From a virus, in IMG/VR virus record IMGVR_UViG_3300005528_000050, positions 22,967 through 86,966 of that record: a stretch of 64,000 bases of DNA; one strand, 5' to 3'. The notes below the pieces were generated by a model, which saw nothing but the letters and a program-made list of their open reading frames with translations, searched no databases and was not told the origin of the DNA. The translations under genes were made by a program, and so were the position numbers. This document shows, piece after piece, positions 30,242-38,947 of this stretch (its first letter is position 1; each line of letters begins with the position of its first letter).

Positions 30242-31645
30242 TTATTTTGAAATATATTCATATTTTTCTTTAGTCCATGTCATATTGGAATATTTCATCA
30301 TTTTTTTTGATATTTCATTTATTGCGGGATTGAAATAAGACTCAACAGGACTATTGGCCTTACCAAAAGACATTATCAAACTACCTTTTTTATATTCTAA
30401 ATTAATCTTTGTTCGATTACATTTCATGGAAAGATAGATATAGACCACACCTTTGCTGAATTGTTTAGACATACAATTTTTCATCATAAATCCTTCAGTG
30501 AAAAAATCCTCTTCGGTTTTGAGTATTTTGGTTTGAAAAACTTTATTGTCAATTATAATGTCAGATTCTATTTCATTTATGAACTCCTCATTAAATGAAT
30601 ATCTTGTTTTGTAACCCCTTTTAAAATGATTTTTTATGTTTTCAAATTTATTTAAAAGTAATTCTACAGAGTCGGAATCGCTCGCATTAAATTTACAGGG
30701 GATATTTTTGGATTCTATGAATTCTCGAAGATTCATTAATTTGTTCACCAACTCAACAAAATTATCTTTATATAGGTTTGTGGTTTCCCAATCATTAATA
30801 ACCTTGACCATCATGGATTTTTCTTTATCATTTTTCAAAGTGTGGAATTTTCTGAAATTAGAATTACGTTTTACAATGTCGTGCCACTTAGTTTGTCTTA
30901 AATAATCAACGTAACCATCACCAAAAAGTTTACATAGAAAGCTTAGACTTTTAATATTCACATCAAAGTTTTGTGGTTTATTTAATTCAGCAATCAAGTA
31001 CTTTGATTTAATTCCATACGAATCTAAAATAGAAGGTAAAAATTTATTATCATTTAATTTTAACCATTTTTTCTGTGGATACTCTTGTTGAATTGTGGTG
31101 TAAACAGTATCATGGTATTTTATATTTTTCTTTGATAAATGAAAATCAACTAACAAATCATATAGTGGATTAATATAGCATTTCTCTTGATAATTCTTTT
31201 CAATATTAAAATTTGACTCAGATTGTATTTTGGATATTAAAATATTAATAATGTCCTGAATTGATTTATTATACCTTTTACCCCAATAATCTTTTCTCTT
31301 TTCACCCTTGTACATGCCGTTTTCTATTAGTGCAAGTATTGAATCAAAATTATTCTTCTTTCTATTATTTTTACTTCTACCTTTATCACCTTCACTCACT
31401 GAATAGTTTGATAATTGGTAGTAAGTATTTATGTCCCCGTTTTTTAAATTAACCGTGAACCCGTGATGGATGGTAAGGATGTTTTTTATTCCGTATCGTA
31501 AATAATCGAAAGAAAAATCCGCGATATAGTGTATCAAACTATCATATTGATACAACTGTAATTCACAAATCGAAACCGAATTGTTCGTTTTGGATTTTTT
31601 GTTTTGATAATGTCTAAGTAACAAATCCATGTATAAAATATACAT
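30242..31645 (-). CDS. PcfJ-like protein A
   Basis: A 467-residue protein; the C-terminal 110 residues carry the PcfJ signature: FFTEGFMMKNCMSKQF, a Cys-containing turn, then SLIMSFGKANSPVESYFN. The N-terminal half is family-specific; both this protein and its neighbour contain a ...LDSYGIKSKYLIAEL... segment (NSKFTLKLF in the other). Two start codons (31645, 31630) lie in a perfect 9-bp inverted repeat. PcfJ-type proteins occur on conjugative plasmids and phages without known function. Confidence 0.7.
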   Translation of the reverse strand: MYILYMDLLLRHYQNKKSKTNNSVSICELQLYQYDSLIHYIADFSFDYLRYGIKNILTIHHGFTVNLKNGDINTYYQLSNYSVSEGDKGRSKNNRKKNNFDSILALIENGMYKGEKRKDYWGKRYNKSIQDIINILISKIQSESNFNIEKNYQEKCYINPLYDLLVDFHLSKKNIKYHDTVYTTIQQEYPQKKWLKLNDNKFLPSILDSYGIKSKYLIAELNKPQNFDVNIKSLSFLCKLFGDGYVDYLRQTKWHDIVKRNSNFRKFHTLKNDKEKSMMVKVINDWETTNLYKDNFVELVNKLMNLREFIESKNIPCKFNASDSDSVELLLNKFENIKNHFKRGYKTRYSFNEEFINEIESDIIIDNKVFQTKILKTEEDFFTEGFMMKNCMSKQFSKGVVYIYLSMKCNRTKINLEYKKGSLIMSFGKANSPVESYFNPAINEISKKMMKYSNMTWTKEKYEYISK

Positions 31646-31647
31646 GG
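31627..31647. repeat. Perfect inverted repeat over the PcfJ-like start codon
   Basis: CCATGTATA, 3-nt spacer, TATACATGG. Both candidate start codons of the gene at 30242-31645 lie in the arms. In DNA it could be an operator; in RNA it would form a 9-bp hairpin hiding the start. Confidence 0.6.
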
Positions 31648-31668
31648 ACTAAATTTAATTATGTAGTA

Positions 31669-33504
31669 TTAAAACTCTATGTCACCATTCATCAGTTGTT
31701 CAAATAAATCAGGTTCTCTTTGGTTGACTTCCTTCCCATTTATTTTAACTTTCACCTTTTTAATATCAATGTGGTTCAATAATCTTTGTGACGCAAATTT
31801 TCTAACTCTTTGTTTTAATATTTCTAATGATTCACCAAAATACTCAGGTGGTAACTTATTACAAAAATGTCTCTCCTGAATACAGTCACCTGTTTTTTTG
31901 TTAAACTCACATGTTACTCTATCTGAACCACCGTTGGTCCTCAATGAAATTATCATTGATGATTCTTTGTTTGCGTAACTGGCAACACAGTGGTGCATAA
32001 ATGTACCCTCTTCCGAATATTCTTCTTCTCTCTTTAATATCACAGGAGAAAAAATATGATTGTCGTTCTCAAATCGAGTCTTTATTTGTTCCTCCACTAA
32101 TCTCACCATTCTGTTGTCATATTGATATTCGATTGACCAACCCTTTTTGATTAATGAACATGTCTTGGATAGTTCAATGTGCTCTGTATGAAAGTCCGTG
32201 TAATTTGTTGCCCTCATTTTTATGTTAGGGTCAAATTCACGAATCTTTTCAATCATATCGAAGTGGTCTTTTATCAAAGTGTATATACCTCGAGTAACCG
32301 ACGATACTGAATGGTCTCCTGCCGGTTTGGGAATCAGGGAATTTAAAATTTTAATGATATTTTCCCTATCAACATTATCAATAAACAGGTGTCGGTGGTG
32401 ATTTTTAGCACCTCTCAATTCAAGCGGTACCATAGAATGTGCATTACCATTATCTACCATAAAAAGATTAAAACATTCACTTTTCAAAGAACCGAGGTAT
32501 TTTGGATAATCCTTTCCAAGTAAATCACACATACATGAAAACTCTTGTAAATTTAATTTTGGATTTTCATGGAAAAGTTTCAAGGTAAATTTTGAATTTA
32601 TTCCGTAACTATCCAAAATAGATTGCATTAATTTTCTCTGATTCTTTTTAAGGTATTTTTCAGTTGGGTAATGTATTTTAATAAGTGGTACAAAGTCGTT
32701 TGGTGTTTTTATTTTTTTCTTTTCCGCAAAGAATTCAATAAAACTAGTTATAAAAAAATGTTTATCAAATAAGTTTCCAACGTTAGTAGGTAAGTTTGGA
32801 ATGTGATTTTTAATAACATTTACAAATTCGTGTTCATTAAATGTGTCATCAAATTCCTTAGCGATTTTAAGATTGTTACTAAACTCTTTTTTTAAATTGA
32901 AAAGACTGTTTGAACCCAACAAGATTTCTAACGTAGTAAATGAATTTTTTCTAAATCTTTTGGATTTTATCTTTCCAAAATTCATATCCCCAATCGTAAA
33001 ATCTCCCTTCTGTAAATCAATTGTTAACGTCATTACCTTGGAAGATTTACGGAAATATTTCCAATTAAAATCACGATATCTGGTATTCTTGTAACACCTT
33101 ATGTAAAGTTTACCTTCTCTAAGTTCTATTGTTCTTTCAAATGTTACAATTTGTATTGATGAGAAAGGATTCCCATAATGTCTTTTTAAATGTTTTTCAC
33201 TTGTTGTGTAACAAGGTTCTTTTGTCAATTTTATGAAAGAAACGTATTCTTTTTCTTTTTCACCATAAAAATATTTTGTCCTCGCACCCTTTGATGGTCT
33301 TGGTTCCAATTTTATGGTTTCAAATTTGGTATCCCTATTTACAACGGGCTCAAGTGTCTTAACCTGTTCAGTAAATAAAAAATCATCATCCAGTTCTTTA
33401 CCATCAGATACAACAATTGGTATTGGTCTATCTTCAGACAACATACAATTATCCCTAACTAAATCTATTCTGAAATAAGAAAATCTTTGTTTGATGAGTT
33501 GCAT
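31669..33504 (-). CDS. PcfJ-like protein B
   Basis: A 611-residue paralogue of the gene downstream. C-terminal domain: EEEYSEEGTFMHHCVASY with the conserved H-x-C, SMIISLRTNGGSDRV, and QERHFCNKLPP. The N-terminal half has LDSYGINSKFTLKLF in common with its neighbour. Both lie as a tandem pair, suggesting duplication followed by divergence. Function unknown. A TATATTTG box (33527-33520) is 15 nt upstream, with an imperfect -33 box. Confidence 0.75.
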   Translation of the reverse strand: MQLIKQRFSYFRIDLVRDNCMLSEDRPIPIVVSDGKELDDDFLFTEQVKTLEPVVNRDTKFETIKLEPRPSKGARTKYFYGEKEKEYVSFIKLTKEPCYTTSEKHLKRHYGNPFSSIQIVTFERTIELREGKLYIRCYKNTRYRDFNWKYFRKSSKVMTLTIDLQKGDFTIGDMNFGKIKSKRFRKNSFTTLEILLGSNSLFNLKKEFSNNLKIAKEFDDTFNEHEFVNVIKNHIPNLPTNVGNLFDKHFFITSFIEFFAEKKKIKTPNDFVPLIKIHYPTEKYLKKNQRKLMQSILDSYGINSKFTLKLFHENPKLNLQEFSCMCDLLGKDYPKYLGSLKSECFNLFMVDNGNAHSMVPLELRGAKNHHRHLFIDNVDRENIIKILNSLIPKPAGDHSVSSVTRGIYTLIKDHFDMIEKIREFDPNIKMRATNYTDFHTEHIELSKTCSLIKKGWSIEYQYDNRMVRLVEEQIKTRFENDNHIFSPVILKREEEYSEEGTFMHHCVASYANKESSMIISLRTNGGSDRVTCEFNKKTGDCIQERHFCNKLPPEYFGESLEILKQRVRKFASQRLLNHIDIKKVKVKINGKEVNQREPDLFEQLMNGDIEF

Positions 33505-33548
33505 TTTTGATATTTTTTACAAATATACCACTTTTTTAATGATATCCA

Positions 33549-33556
33549 TATTTATT
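33549..33556 (+). promoter_or_regulatory. TATTTATT promoter-like element
   Basis: Located 17 nt before the ATG at 33574, in a divergent gap. Belongs to the TATTTATA class. Confidence 0.35.
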
Positions 33557-33573
33557 TTTATAAAATTATTAAC

Positions 33574-33726
33574 ATGGCAGCAGGAAAAAGTTCAAAAGGT
33601 AAATCATCAAACGCATCTATAAAGGTGAATTTTGGTAAAAGAAGATTAGGTAAAGCTAAAAAATCTTTTAATAAACACGATAAAAGTGAGAAAAACTACC
33701 GTGGACAGGGTAGGAGAACTAATTAA
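33574..33726 (+). CDS. Small very basic protein
   Basis: A 50-residue frame from ATG 33574 (MAAGKSSKGKSSNAS) to TAA 33726. More than a third Lys/Arg; VNFGKRRLGKAKKSFNKH and NYRGQGRR match a small protein I know from Bacteroidota phages. Probably binds nucleic acid. It overlaps the convergent gene by 4 nt, and is preceded by a promoter-like TATTTATT. Confidence 0.6.
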   Translation: MAAGKSSKGKSSNASIKVNFGKRRLGKAKKSFNKHDKSEKNYRGQGRRTN

Positions 33727-34034
33727 AAAATACTCCCCAATAACCCAATTAAAGTATAAGATAACTTATACCCTGTGAACGCACCCAATGCCGAAGGGAT
33801 TGGGAAAACTATCAACTTACCTAAATCTGTAACGTACTTTGGTCGATTAACTATCCGACCCATGTAATAATAGTAGACAATATAACCGATAAGAACAGCA
33901 AAGTCGGTTCTTGTTGCAATAAAAACAACAAGTGTCGCTCCGATGAAACCGAAAGTAAAATTGTCTCTAATTCCTTCCCATATCTCATAAGTTGTAGCAT
34001 TTTTATATTCTTTTACGATTTTACGGAGCTTCAC
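33723..34034 (-). CDS. Membrane protein
   Basis: A 103-residue protein starting at GTG 34034 (MKLRKIVKEYKN), with three hydrophobic segments at about residues 27-44, 47-60 and 78-100, a small multi-span inner-membrane protein. Ends in a 4-nt overlap with the convergent small basic gene. Function unknown. Confidence 0.6.
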   Translation of the reverse strand: MKLRKIVKEYKNATTYEIWEGIRDNFTFGFIGATLVVFIATRTDFAVLIGYIVYYYYMGRIVNRPKYVTDLGKLIVFPIPSALGAFTGYKLSYTLIGLLGSIF

Positions 34035-34053
34035 TTGTTGTTATTTTATGTTA

Positions 34054-35430
34054 TTACTTATCAGAATTCAAGTTACCTTGAATTGACCATGTGAAATCTA
34101 ATTTAACATCATTCTTAAATAACGATGTGTCCATCATATCAATGTATTGATTTGTGGTGTATCCATTCTTACCCGTCATAGTCGACAATGCGTGACATGA
34201 CATACAGTTTGTTTGCATTCCATACACAAAATCAGGTCTGAATTTGTTTTGTAAACTGAAAACTTTTGGACCAAATCCACCCTCTAAATAAGGATTGAAA
34301 GCAAGTATCGGTCTAGCGTTGTTGTCAGAACCGCCACTCACAGGTTGATTCGGCCAAACCATTGCGTATGCTGTACTAACTGCGTAGTGTGAAGCGGCGC
34401 CTTTAAGTTCTTTAGGTCTAAGACCTGCTTCAAATTTAGAACTTGGTGAAGGAGGGTTAGACGGGTCAGGGCACCAAAAATAAGTTTGCCATGTCCAATT
34501 TTTAAATTCTTTTGTTGTTACGTGCATGGCTACCAACAACACATAGTCACCTTCGATAAATTGTCTACTTGGTGTAGTTCCAACGTCTTGGTGACTATTG
34601 AGATAGTCCGCACCTACTCTATCAATTTTATAATTAATAAAATCATTTACGTTACAGGTCGCATCTTTAATTTGTTCCTCTGTGGGATTTGATGTTGTTA
34701 CAGGTACTAACTTTTTATTCGGTTCCTGTTTATTATTAACATCGGCGTAAACCCATTGTTGCCATTCATTATATCTATACGCTTTGGCCGGATTTGGTGA
34801 TACCCAAACAGGTACTCTAATCAAACCGTTTTTACTTGGTACACCAGCATAATATGTTGGTTTGGTGGTGATTGAAGTATTAGGAAATTCAGGTACCGCA
34901 CCAATTCCATCTTTTACCAAATATTTGTTCAATGACGATTGATTAAATAATTTGTTTGATGTTGCAAAATGTGCCGCAGATGGGTCATAAGAAACTGTTT
35001 CCAACACAGTGAAGTTTGTGTCAATCTTTTGTCCCGCGAAAAGTTTACCATGTACAAATTGTTTCGGGATGTTAAGTTCAGTTCTGTTTGATTTTTCCAT
35101 TGAACTTGAAACTTGACCCTGTGCAGACATTGCAGATAGTTCTTGAACACCCATCCAAGTTTCAAAAACCAACAATGTTTGACCATTGTATTTTTGTTTT
35201 GTTGGTTGAGTAAGTCCAGCCCAAATACCCCACGCGTGATTTACAATACTGGTTGTATCTTGATTCTCTAACCATCCGTAAATTTTCGTAGAGTCTTCAG
35301 GAAAATTGAATCCCGAAATACCTAAGTCCGTTGGGAACTCTTGTGGTTTAATTGTTTTACTCGTGTCAGAACATGAGTATACGATTGTAAACAATCCTAA
35401 AATTAATAATAGTGTTTTTGTAATTTTCAT
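34054..35430 (-). CDS. Lipoprotein with a CxxCH haem-binding motif (cytochrome c-like)
   Basis: A 458-residue protein: type II signal MKITKTLLLILGLFTIVYSC with lipobox IVYS|C at residues 17-20, then a large domain with GIWAGLTQPTKQKYNGQ and FETWMGVQEL, and a single QTNCMSCHALST motif near residue 410 for covalent haem. The arrangement is that of uncharacterised bacterial cytochrome c-family proteins whose haem site lies near the C-terminus. It would sit in the periplasm or outer membrane and needs the host Ccm/Ccs system. It is not a usual phage gene; gained from a host is likely. Confidence 0.8.
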   Translation of the reverse strand: MKITKTLLLILGLFTIVYSCSDTSKTIKPQEFPTDLGISGFNFPEDSTKIYGWLENQDTTSIVNHAWGIWAGLTQPTKQKYNGQTLLVFETWMGVQELSAMSAQGQVSSSMEKSNRTELNIPKQFVHGKLFAGQKIDTNFTVLETVSYDPSAAHFATSNKLFNQSSLNKYLVKDGIGAVPEFPNTSITTKPTYYAGVPSKNGLIRVPVWVSPNPAKAYRYNEWQQWVYADVNNKQEPNKKLVPVTTSNPTEEQIKDATCNVNDFINYKIDRVGADYLNSHQDVGTTPSRQFIEGDYVLLVAMHVTTKEFKNWTWQTYFWCPDPSNPPSPSSKFEAGLRPKELKGAASHYAVSTAYAMVWPNQPVSGGSDNNARPILAFNPYLEGGFGPKVFSLQNKFRPDFVYGMQTNCMSCHALSTMTGKNGYTTNQYIDMMDTSLFKNDVKLDFTWSIQGNLNSDK

Positions 35431-35434
35431 TTTT

Positions 35435-35683
35435 TTATTTGTTTTTATTTTTATTTTCTATAACTATGAACTTATTTATTTCGTGAAGAACTTCGGCAGT
35501 ATCATATCTTACACTATAAACCACGTCCCATATTGTTCTATCATTATAAGAAGGGTGTAATCTTGATTGGGCCCATTTTTTGGCTTTATTAAAATCCTCT
35601 ACTGACCATTTTACTGGTTCAACTATTGTTGGGGAATTTAAACGCCTAAGTTTCATCAATAGCAGTTTTAAAAATTTAATCAT
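35435..35683 (-). CDS. Small hypothetical protein
   Basis: An 82-residue protein starting MIKFLKLLLMKLRRLN, a hydrophobic and basic lead, then WSVEDFNKAKKWAQSRL and DVVYSVRYDTAEVLHE. The lead may be a weak signal or membrane-associated helix. Ends 4 nt before the lipoprotein gene. No family recognised. Confidence 0.55.
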   Translation of the reverse strand: MIKFLKLLLMKLRRLNSPTIVEPVKWSVEDFNKAKKWAQSRLHPSYNDRTIWDVVYSVRYDTAEVLHEINKFIVIENKNKNK

Positions 35684-35696
35684 CTATATTTTTCAA

Positions 35697-35852
35697 TTAT
35701 CTGTTATGTTTTGGTGTATAACCAATAACCAATTGATAACTAAACCAACCAATTATTAATTCATAATCACCATTTAACCAACTGTTATATGTTATTTTAA
35801 CATATGGTAAAATATAAGATTGATATACAACTTTGTCAATACTTATTTTCAT
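35697..35852 (-). CDS. Small hypothetical protein
   Basis: A 51-residue frame from the ATG at 35852 (MKISIDKVVYQSYIL) to TAA at 35697. Rich in Tyr, Ile and Trp. It follows thyA at 3 nt, so could be a coupled gene; the composition is protein-like but no family is known. Confidence 0.45.
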   Translation of the reverse strand: MKISIDKVVYQSYILPYVKITYNSWLNGDYELIIGWFSYQLVIGYTPKHNR

Positions 35853-35855
35853 AGT

Positions 35856-37181
35856 TTAATTACTTAAGGGTGCTTTAATCGATGGGTGTGATTGATAATT
35901 TTCGATTTGAAAATCCTTATTTTCCAAATGAGTTATTAAAGATGAGTCTTCAGATAATGATTTATAAAATTCATCGGTCTTCATATGTTTTAGTTTGGGT
36001 AATTTATAAGGTTCTCTTGTGTATCGTGGTATTTTATATATCTCATAATATTCAGACATACCTCCACCAAATGGTGCTAAGTCTTTCAACGCACTTTTAT
36101 AACCATTAGGACCCATCGCCTCTTTTAACATACCTTCTCTCTCTTCATGTGTATACTTTCTACCGATTTGTTCTCTTGCTTGTTCAACATGGTTACTATA
36201 CAAATGAGTATCACCTAAATTACCAATCAACTCATCAGGTACCATATTTACTTCTTTAGCAATAATCTCAAGTAACAAACCGTAAGAAGCAATATTGAAT
36301 GGTAGACCTAAGAATGTGTCTACTGAGCGTTGATTCCACATTAAAGAGATTGCTCGTTTAGGAACTCTTAAACTATCCATGTGAACATCGTGATAATCAC
36401 TACTTTGATTTAAAGGGTCTTTTGTTGAGTTATAATAATTAATCCTTTCATCTAAACTCAACTCTCTCGTATAAACTTGAAATCCATAATGACAAGGTGG
36501 AAGAACCATTTGGTCCAGCTCTCCAACATTCCAAGCATTGACCATTAATCGTCTTGAGTCTGGATTTGTTTTAAGGTCGTTGATTAGGTTTGTGATTTGG
36601 TCTATTGAATTGTTTTGGTATTCTATTTTGACACCATACTTGGTAACATCTTCACCGATTTCAATTGCTTTTAGTACTCTGTGTTGGTCAGAACCTTTTA
36701 CATCCTTTAAGTCGTAATTAGTCACATTCTTTCTACCCCATCTTCTCCATTGCTTACCATACACAGGTCCGAGGTCACCCCACTTCTTAGCAAACTCATC
36801 ATCGGTTTTTATTTTGTTGATGAATTCTTCTTTTGTTAATCGAAATCCTAACTCTAACATTTTTTCTTTTGACATATTAGGTAAGATTTTGGCATCTTCA
36901 ATTAGATAGTTCTTATACGCATCACCATCCCAAATATGACAATTGTTATCAACAAGGAACTTGATGTTTGTATCACCACGAAGGAACCATAACAATTCGG
37001 TTACCATCGTCTTCCACGCCATTTTCTTGGTTGTAAGTAATGGAAACCCATCGGACATTTTATGACGGATTGTATAACCAAAAATAGATTTGGTTCCTGT
37101 ACCTGTACGGTCTTTCTTTTCTACCCCATAATCTATAATAGTTTGGAGTAAGTCTGTGTATTGTTTATCTAATTTGTTCAT
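35856..37181 (-). CDS. thyA: Thymidylate synthase, enlarged
   Basis: A 441-residue protein. The core is complete: RTGTGTKSIFGYTIRH, LLTTKKM, WKTMVTELLWFLRGDTNIKFL, DLGPVYGKQWRRW, DSRRLMVNAWNVGEL, catalytic Cys in LPPCHYGFQVY, MWNQRSVDTFLGLPFNIASY, and LGDTHLYSNH. It methylates dUMP to dTMP using methylene-THF. It is about 175 residues longer than bacterial ThyA; insertions lie around residues 105-135 and 165-205, in the C-terminal third and as an extra tail. Phage ThyA are common. Coupled by 1 nt to the HAD gene. Confidence 0.94.
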   Translation of the reverse strand: MNKLDKQYTDLLQTIIDYGVEKKDRTGTGTKSIFGYTIRHKMSDGFPLLTTKKMAWKTMVTELLWFLRGDTNIKFLVDNNCHIWDGDAYKNYLIEDAKILPNMSKEKMLELGFRLTKEEFINKIKTDDEFAKKWGDLGPVYGKQWRRWGRKNVTNYDLKDVKGSDQHRVLKAIEIGEDVTKYGVKIEYQNNSIDQITNLINDLKTNPDSRRLMVNAWNVGELDQMVLPPCHYGFQVYTRELSLDERINYYNSTKDPLNQSSDYHDVHMDSLRVPKRAISLMWNQRSVDTFLGLPFNIASYGLLLEIIAKEVNMVPDELIGNLGDTHLYSNHVEQAREQIGRKYTHEEREGMLKEAMGPNGYKSALKDLAPFGGGMSEYYEIYKIPRYTREPYKLPKLKHMKTDEFYKSLSEDSSLITHLENKDFQIENYQSHPSIKAPLSN

Positions 37182-37795
37182 TACTCAAATGTTTGAATTT
37201 TTGCGTCTACTTCTTTTAATTCAGACCACGTTCCAAGATACGTAATCGCTCTGACTTTTCTATTATCAATCCACACATATTCTTGGTCATCTTTGATTCT
37301 TGGTTTGTCCATAACCAATCCGTGATATTTAAAACCTTTTTCTTTTAACCATGTTTCGGTTACTTCACGGTCTTTACTTTCACGAGCGGTAAAAAATGTA
37401 ATTACATTTCCCTCATCGTACCATTTGTTGATGATACCCAACGCGTTTGGGTAATGGTTAGCTGTCGGATAAAGATGTGAATCTTCATTTTTAATGTCGT
37501 CACAAATTGTCCCATCAATATCAATCAGAAAAACCCGACTAACCATTTTTTGCGTTATTATGATGTCAGCAATTGTACTATGAAAAATATCATCGTACAT
37601 TACTTGACAATTTGTTTTTAAAACATACTCGACTTCATCACCGTCTTTTACATCATATTTTCCGCTTTTTATTTTTTCTAAAGTTTCTTTTGATGCTTCA
37701 AAATTCTTTGATGAATCTTCAGAAACAATAAACCATCCTTCGACACTGTTAATAAGTTCGTCAGATTTTTTTTGATATATTAATTTACCTTTCAT
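37181..37795 (-). CDS. HAD-family phosphatase with N-terminal domain
   Basis: A 204-residue protein. N-terminal 90 residues form a small separate domain (KGKLIYQKKSDELIN; VEYVLKTNCQVMYDD). The second half is HAD-like: FLIDIDGTICDD motif I, FFTARESKDREVTETWL motif II, KPRIKDDQEYVWIDNRK motif III/IV. Phosphatase specificity unknown; may act on nucleotides in line with thyA next to it. Overlaps DUF2452 gene by 11 nt. Confidence 0.75.
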   Translation of the reverse strand: MKGKLIYQKKSDELINSVEGWFIVSEDSSKNFEASKETLEKIKSGKYDVKDGDEVEYVLKTNCQVMYDDIFHSTIADIIITQKMVSRVFLIDIDGTICDDIKNEDSHLYPTANHYPNALGIINKWYDEGNVITFFTARESKDREVTETWLKEKGFKYHGLVMDKPRIKDDQEYVWIDNRKVRAITYLGTWSELKEVDAKIQTFE

Positions 37796-38189
37796 TTCTA
37801 ACCCATTTTCTATCTGAATTTAATGTAAAAGCACCAATAAAATCGTCACCCCGATTCCAATCTTTTGGTGATAATAATGATAATGTATTTACACCATTAA
37901 AATTATATAAGTAATATGTTTCACCAACAATTGGGTCAAAAGAAATTTTTGATTCCCAAACCATTATTGAATCCACATACTCTCTTTGAAGTTTTTCTAT
38001 TGATTGAATGATTTCTTCTCTTTGACGATTAAAGACATCAATCATTTTTTTTGAGGACTCTTTTTTTACGAGACCCACATTAGGTAATTCAAATTTTGGC
38101 GAACCGATACTGGTAGGATAATGCTTTCTATTAGCGTCGTACCCATTTGTTTCATCCCAAACAACAATATCAGGTTTCTTTTTATTCAT
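37785..38189 (-). CDS. DUF2452-like protein
   Basis: A 134-residue protein. The end SFDPIVGETYYLYNF, LSLLSPKDWN and FIGAFTLNSDRKW closely follows the DUF2452 family seen in Bacteroidota and their phages. The middle is a helix, MIDVFNRQREEIIQSIEKL. Function of the family unknown. Overlaps both neighbours. Confidence 0.75.
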   Translation of the reverse strand: MNKKKPDIVVWDETNGYDANRKHYPTSIGSPKFELPNVGLVKKESSKKMIDVFNRQREEIIQSIEKLQREYVDSIMVWESKISFDPIVGETYYLYNFNGVNTLSLLSPKDWNRGDDFIGAFTLNSDRKWVRNER

Positions 38190-38355
38190 CCTCCAAACCG
38201 TCCATTAAAGTTACGTCCCAATCTGAAAAATCGTCACCTAATTCCATACCCAATTTCAAATTTTCCAAAAAATTTTTTTCCCATTCCTCATAAGAAAGAT
38301 TTGAGTTGGGATTTTGTTTAATGTAAATTTTATATTGTCTTTTAAGGGTTGACAT
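38182..38355 (-). CDS. Small acidic protein
   Basis: A 57-residue frame from the ATG at 38355 (MSTLKRQYKIYIKQN) to TAA at 38182, overlapping the thioesterase gene by 14 nt and the DUF2452 gene by 8 nt. The second half is acidic (ELGDDFSDWDVTLMDGLED). This follows the overlap style of the genome. Function unknown. Confidence 0.5.
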   Translation of the reverse strand: MSTLKRQYKIYIKQNPNSNLSYEEWEKNFLENLKLGMELGDDFSDWDVTLMDGLEDE

Positions 38356-38770
38356 CGTTTTGTTCAGAATCTCTTATGTCAATTAATTTTTGAATTCTAC
38401 TCCTACCTTTTTCACCAATTGGTACCGGATTACCTTCTTCATCAATCCTAACAAACCTTATGTTTGTTTTCAAGATGACAATTTGGTTACCTGTGTAAAC
38501 ATTATGTGCTCTTGCTTCCATATACAAGGTAACTGAAGTATTCCCTAATTTACTTGGTGACCCGTAAATTTTAATCAACTGACCCTCTTTGGCTGGTTTT
38601 TCAAAAAAACATTTATCAATTGATACGGTAACTAATCTTGGTGAATCACACAATTGCATGGAGTATCCCGCAGCCGCCGCGTCAATCCACGCTAAAAGTT
38701 TTCCACCGAATAAATTTCCGTGGAATCCTAAATCCGACTTTTTTATGGGGTGTGAATTCAAAAATTCCAT
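38342..38770 (-). CDS. Hot-dog fold acyl-CoA thioesterase
   Basis: A 142-residue protein of the YciA/acyl-CoA thioesterase type: FHGNLFGGKLLAWIDAAA is the nucleotide and active-site helix with catalytic Asp in WID, RLVTVSIDKCFFEKP and GQLIKIYGSPSKLG follow as strands of the hot-dog fold, then ILKTNIRFVRID. It hydrolyses acyl-CoA to acid and CoA. A phage copy could alter membrane-lipid supply or free CoA. Its stop overlaps the next gene by 14 nt and its start the previous by 1 nt. Confidence 0.86.
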   Translation of the reverse strand: MEFLNSHPIKKSDLGFHGNLFGGKLLAWIDAAAAGYSMQLCDSPRLVTVSIDKCFFEKPAKEGQLIKIYGSPSKLGNTSVTLYMEARAHNVYTGNQIVILKTNIRFVRIDEEGNPVPIGEKGRSRIQKLIDIRDSEQNDVNP

Positions 38771-38940
38771 TACTCAAAAGTTATTTGTTCTCTAATAATG
38801 TATTCTTTTAATGCGTTTTCCGCTTCTATTTTAGTTGCAAAAACCCCAATAGTTTGGTCAAATTCTGTTGGGTCGGACACACCAAATTGTCCGTTTAATG
38901 TTTCATAAATGAACGTATCTAAAATTTGTTGACTTACCAT
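38770..38940 (-). CDS. Small hypothetical protein
   Basis: A 56-residue frame from the ATG at 38940 (MVSQQILDTFIYETL) to TAA at 38770, where it overlaps the thioesterase start by 1 nt. Mixed strand/helix; likely a real coupled gene. No family recognised. Confidence 0.5.
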   Translation of the reverse strand: MVSQQILDTFIYETLNGQFGVSDPTEFDQTIGVFATKIEAENALKEYIIREQITFE

Positions 38941-38947
38941 AATTAAT

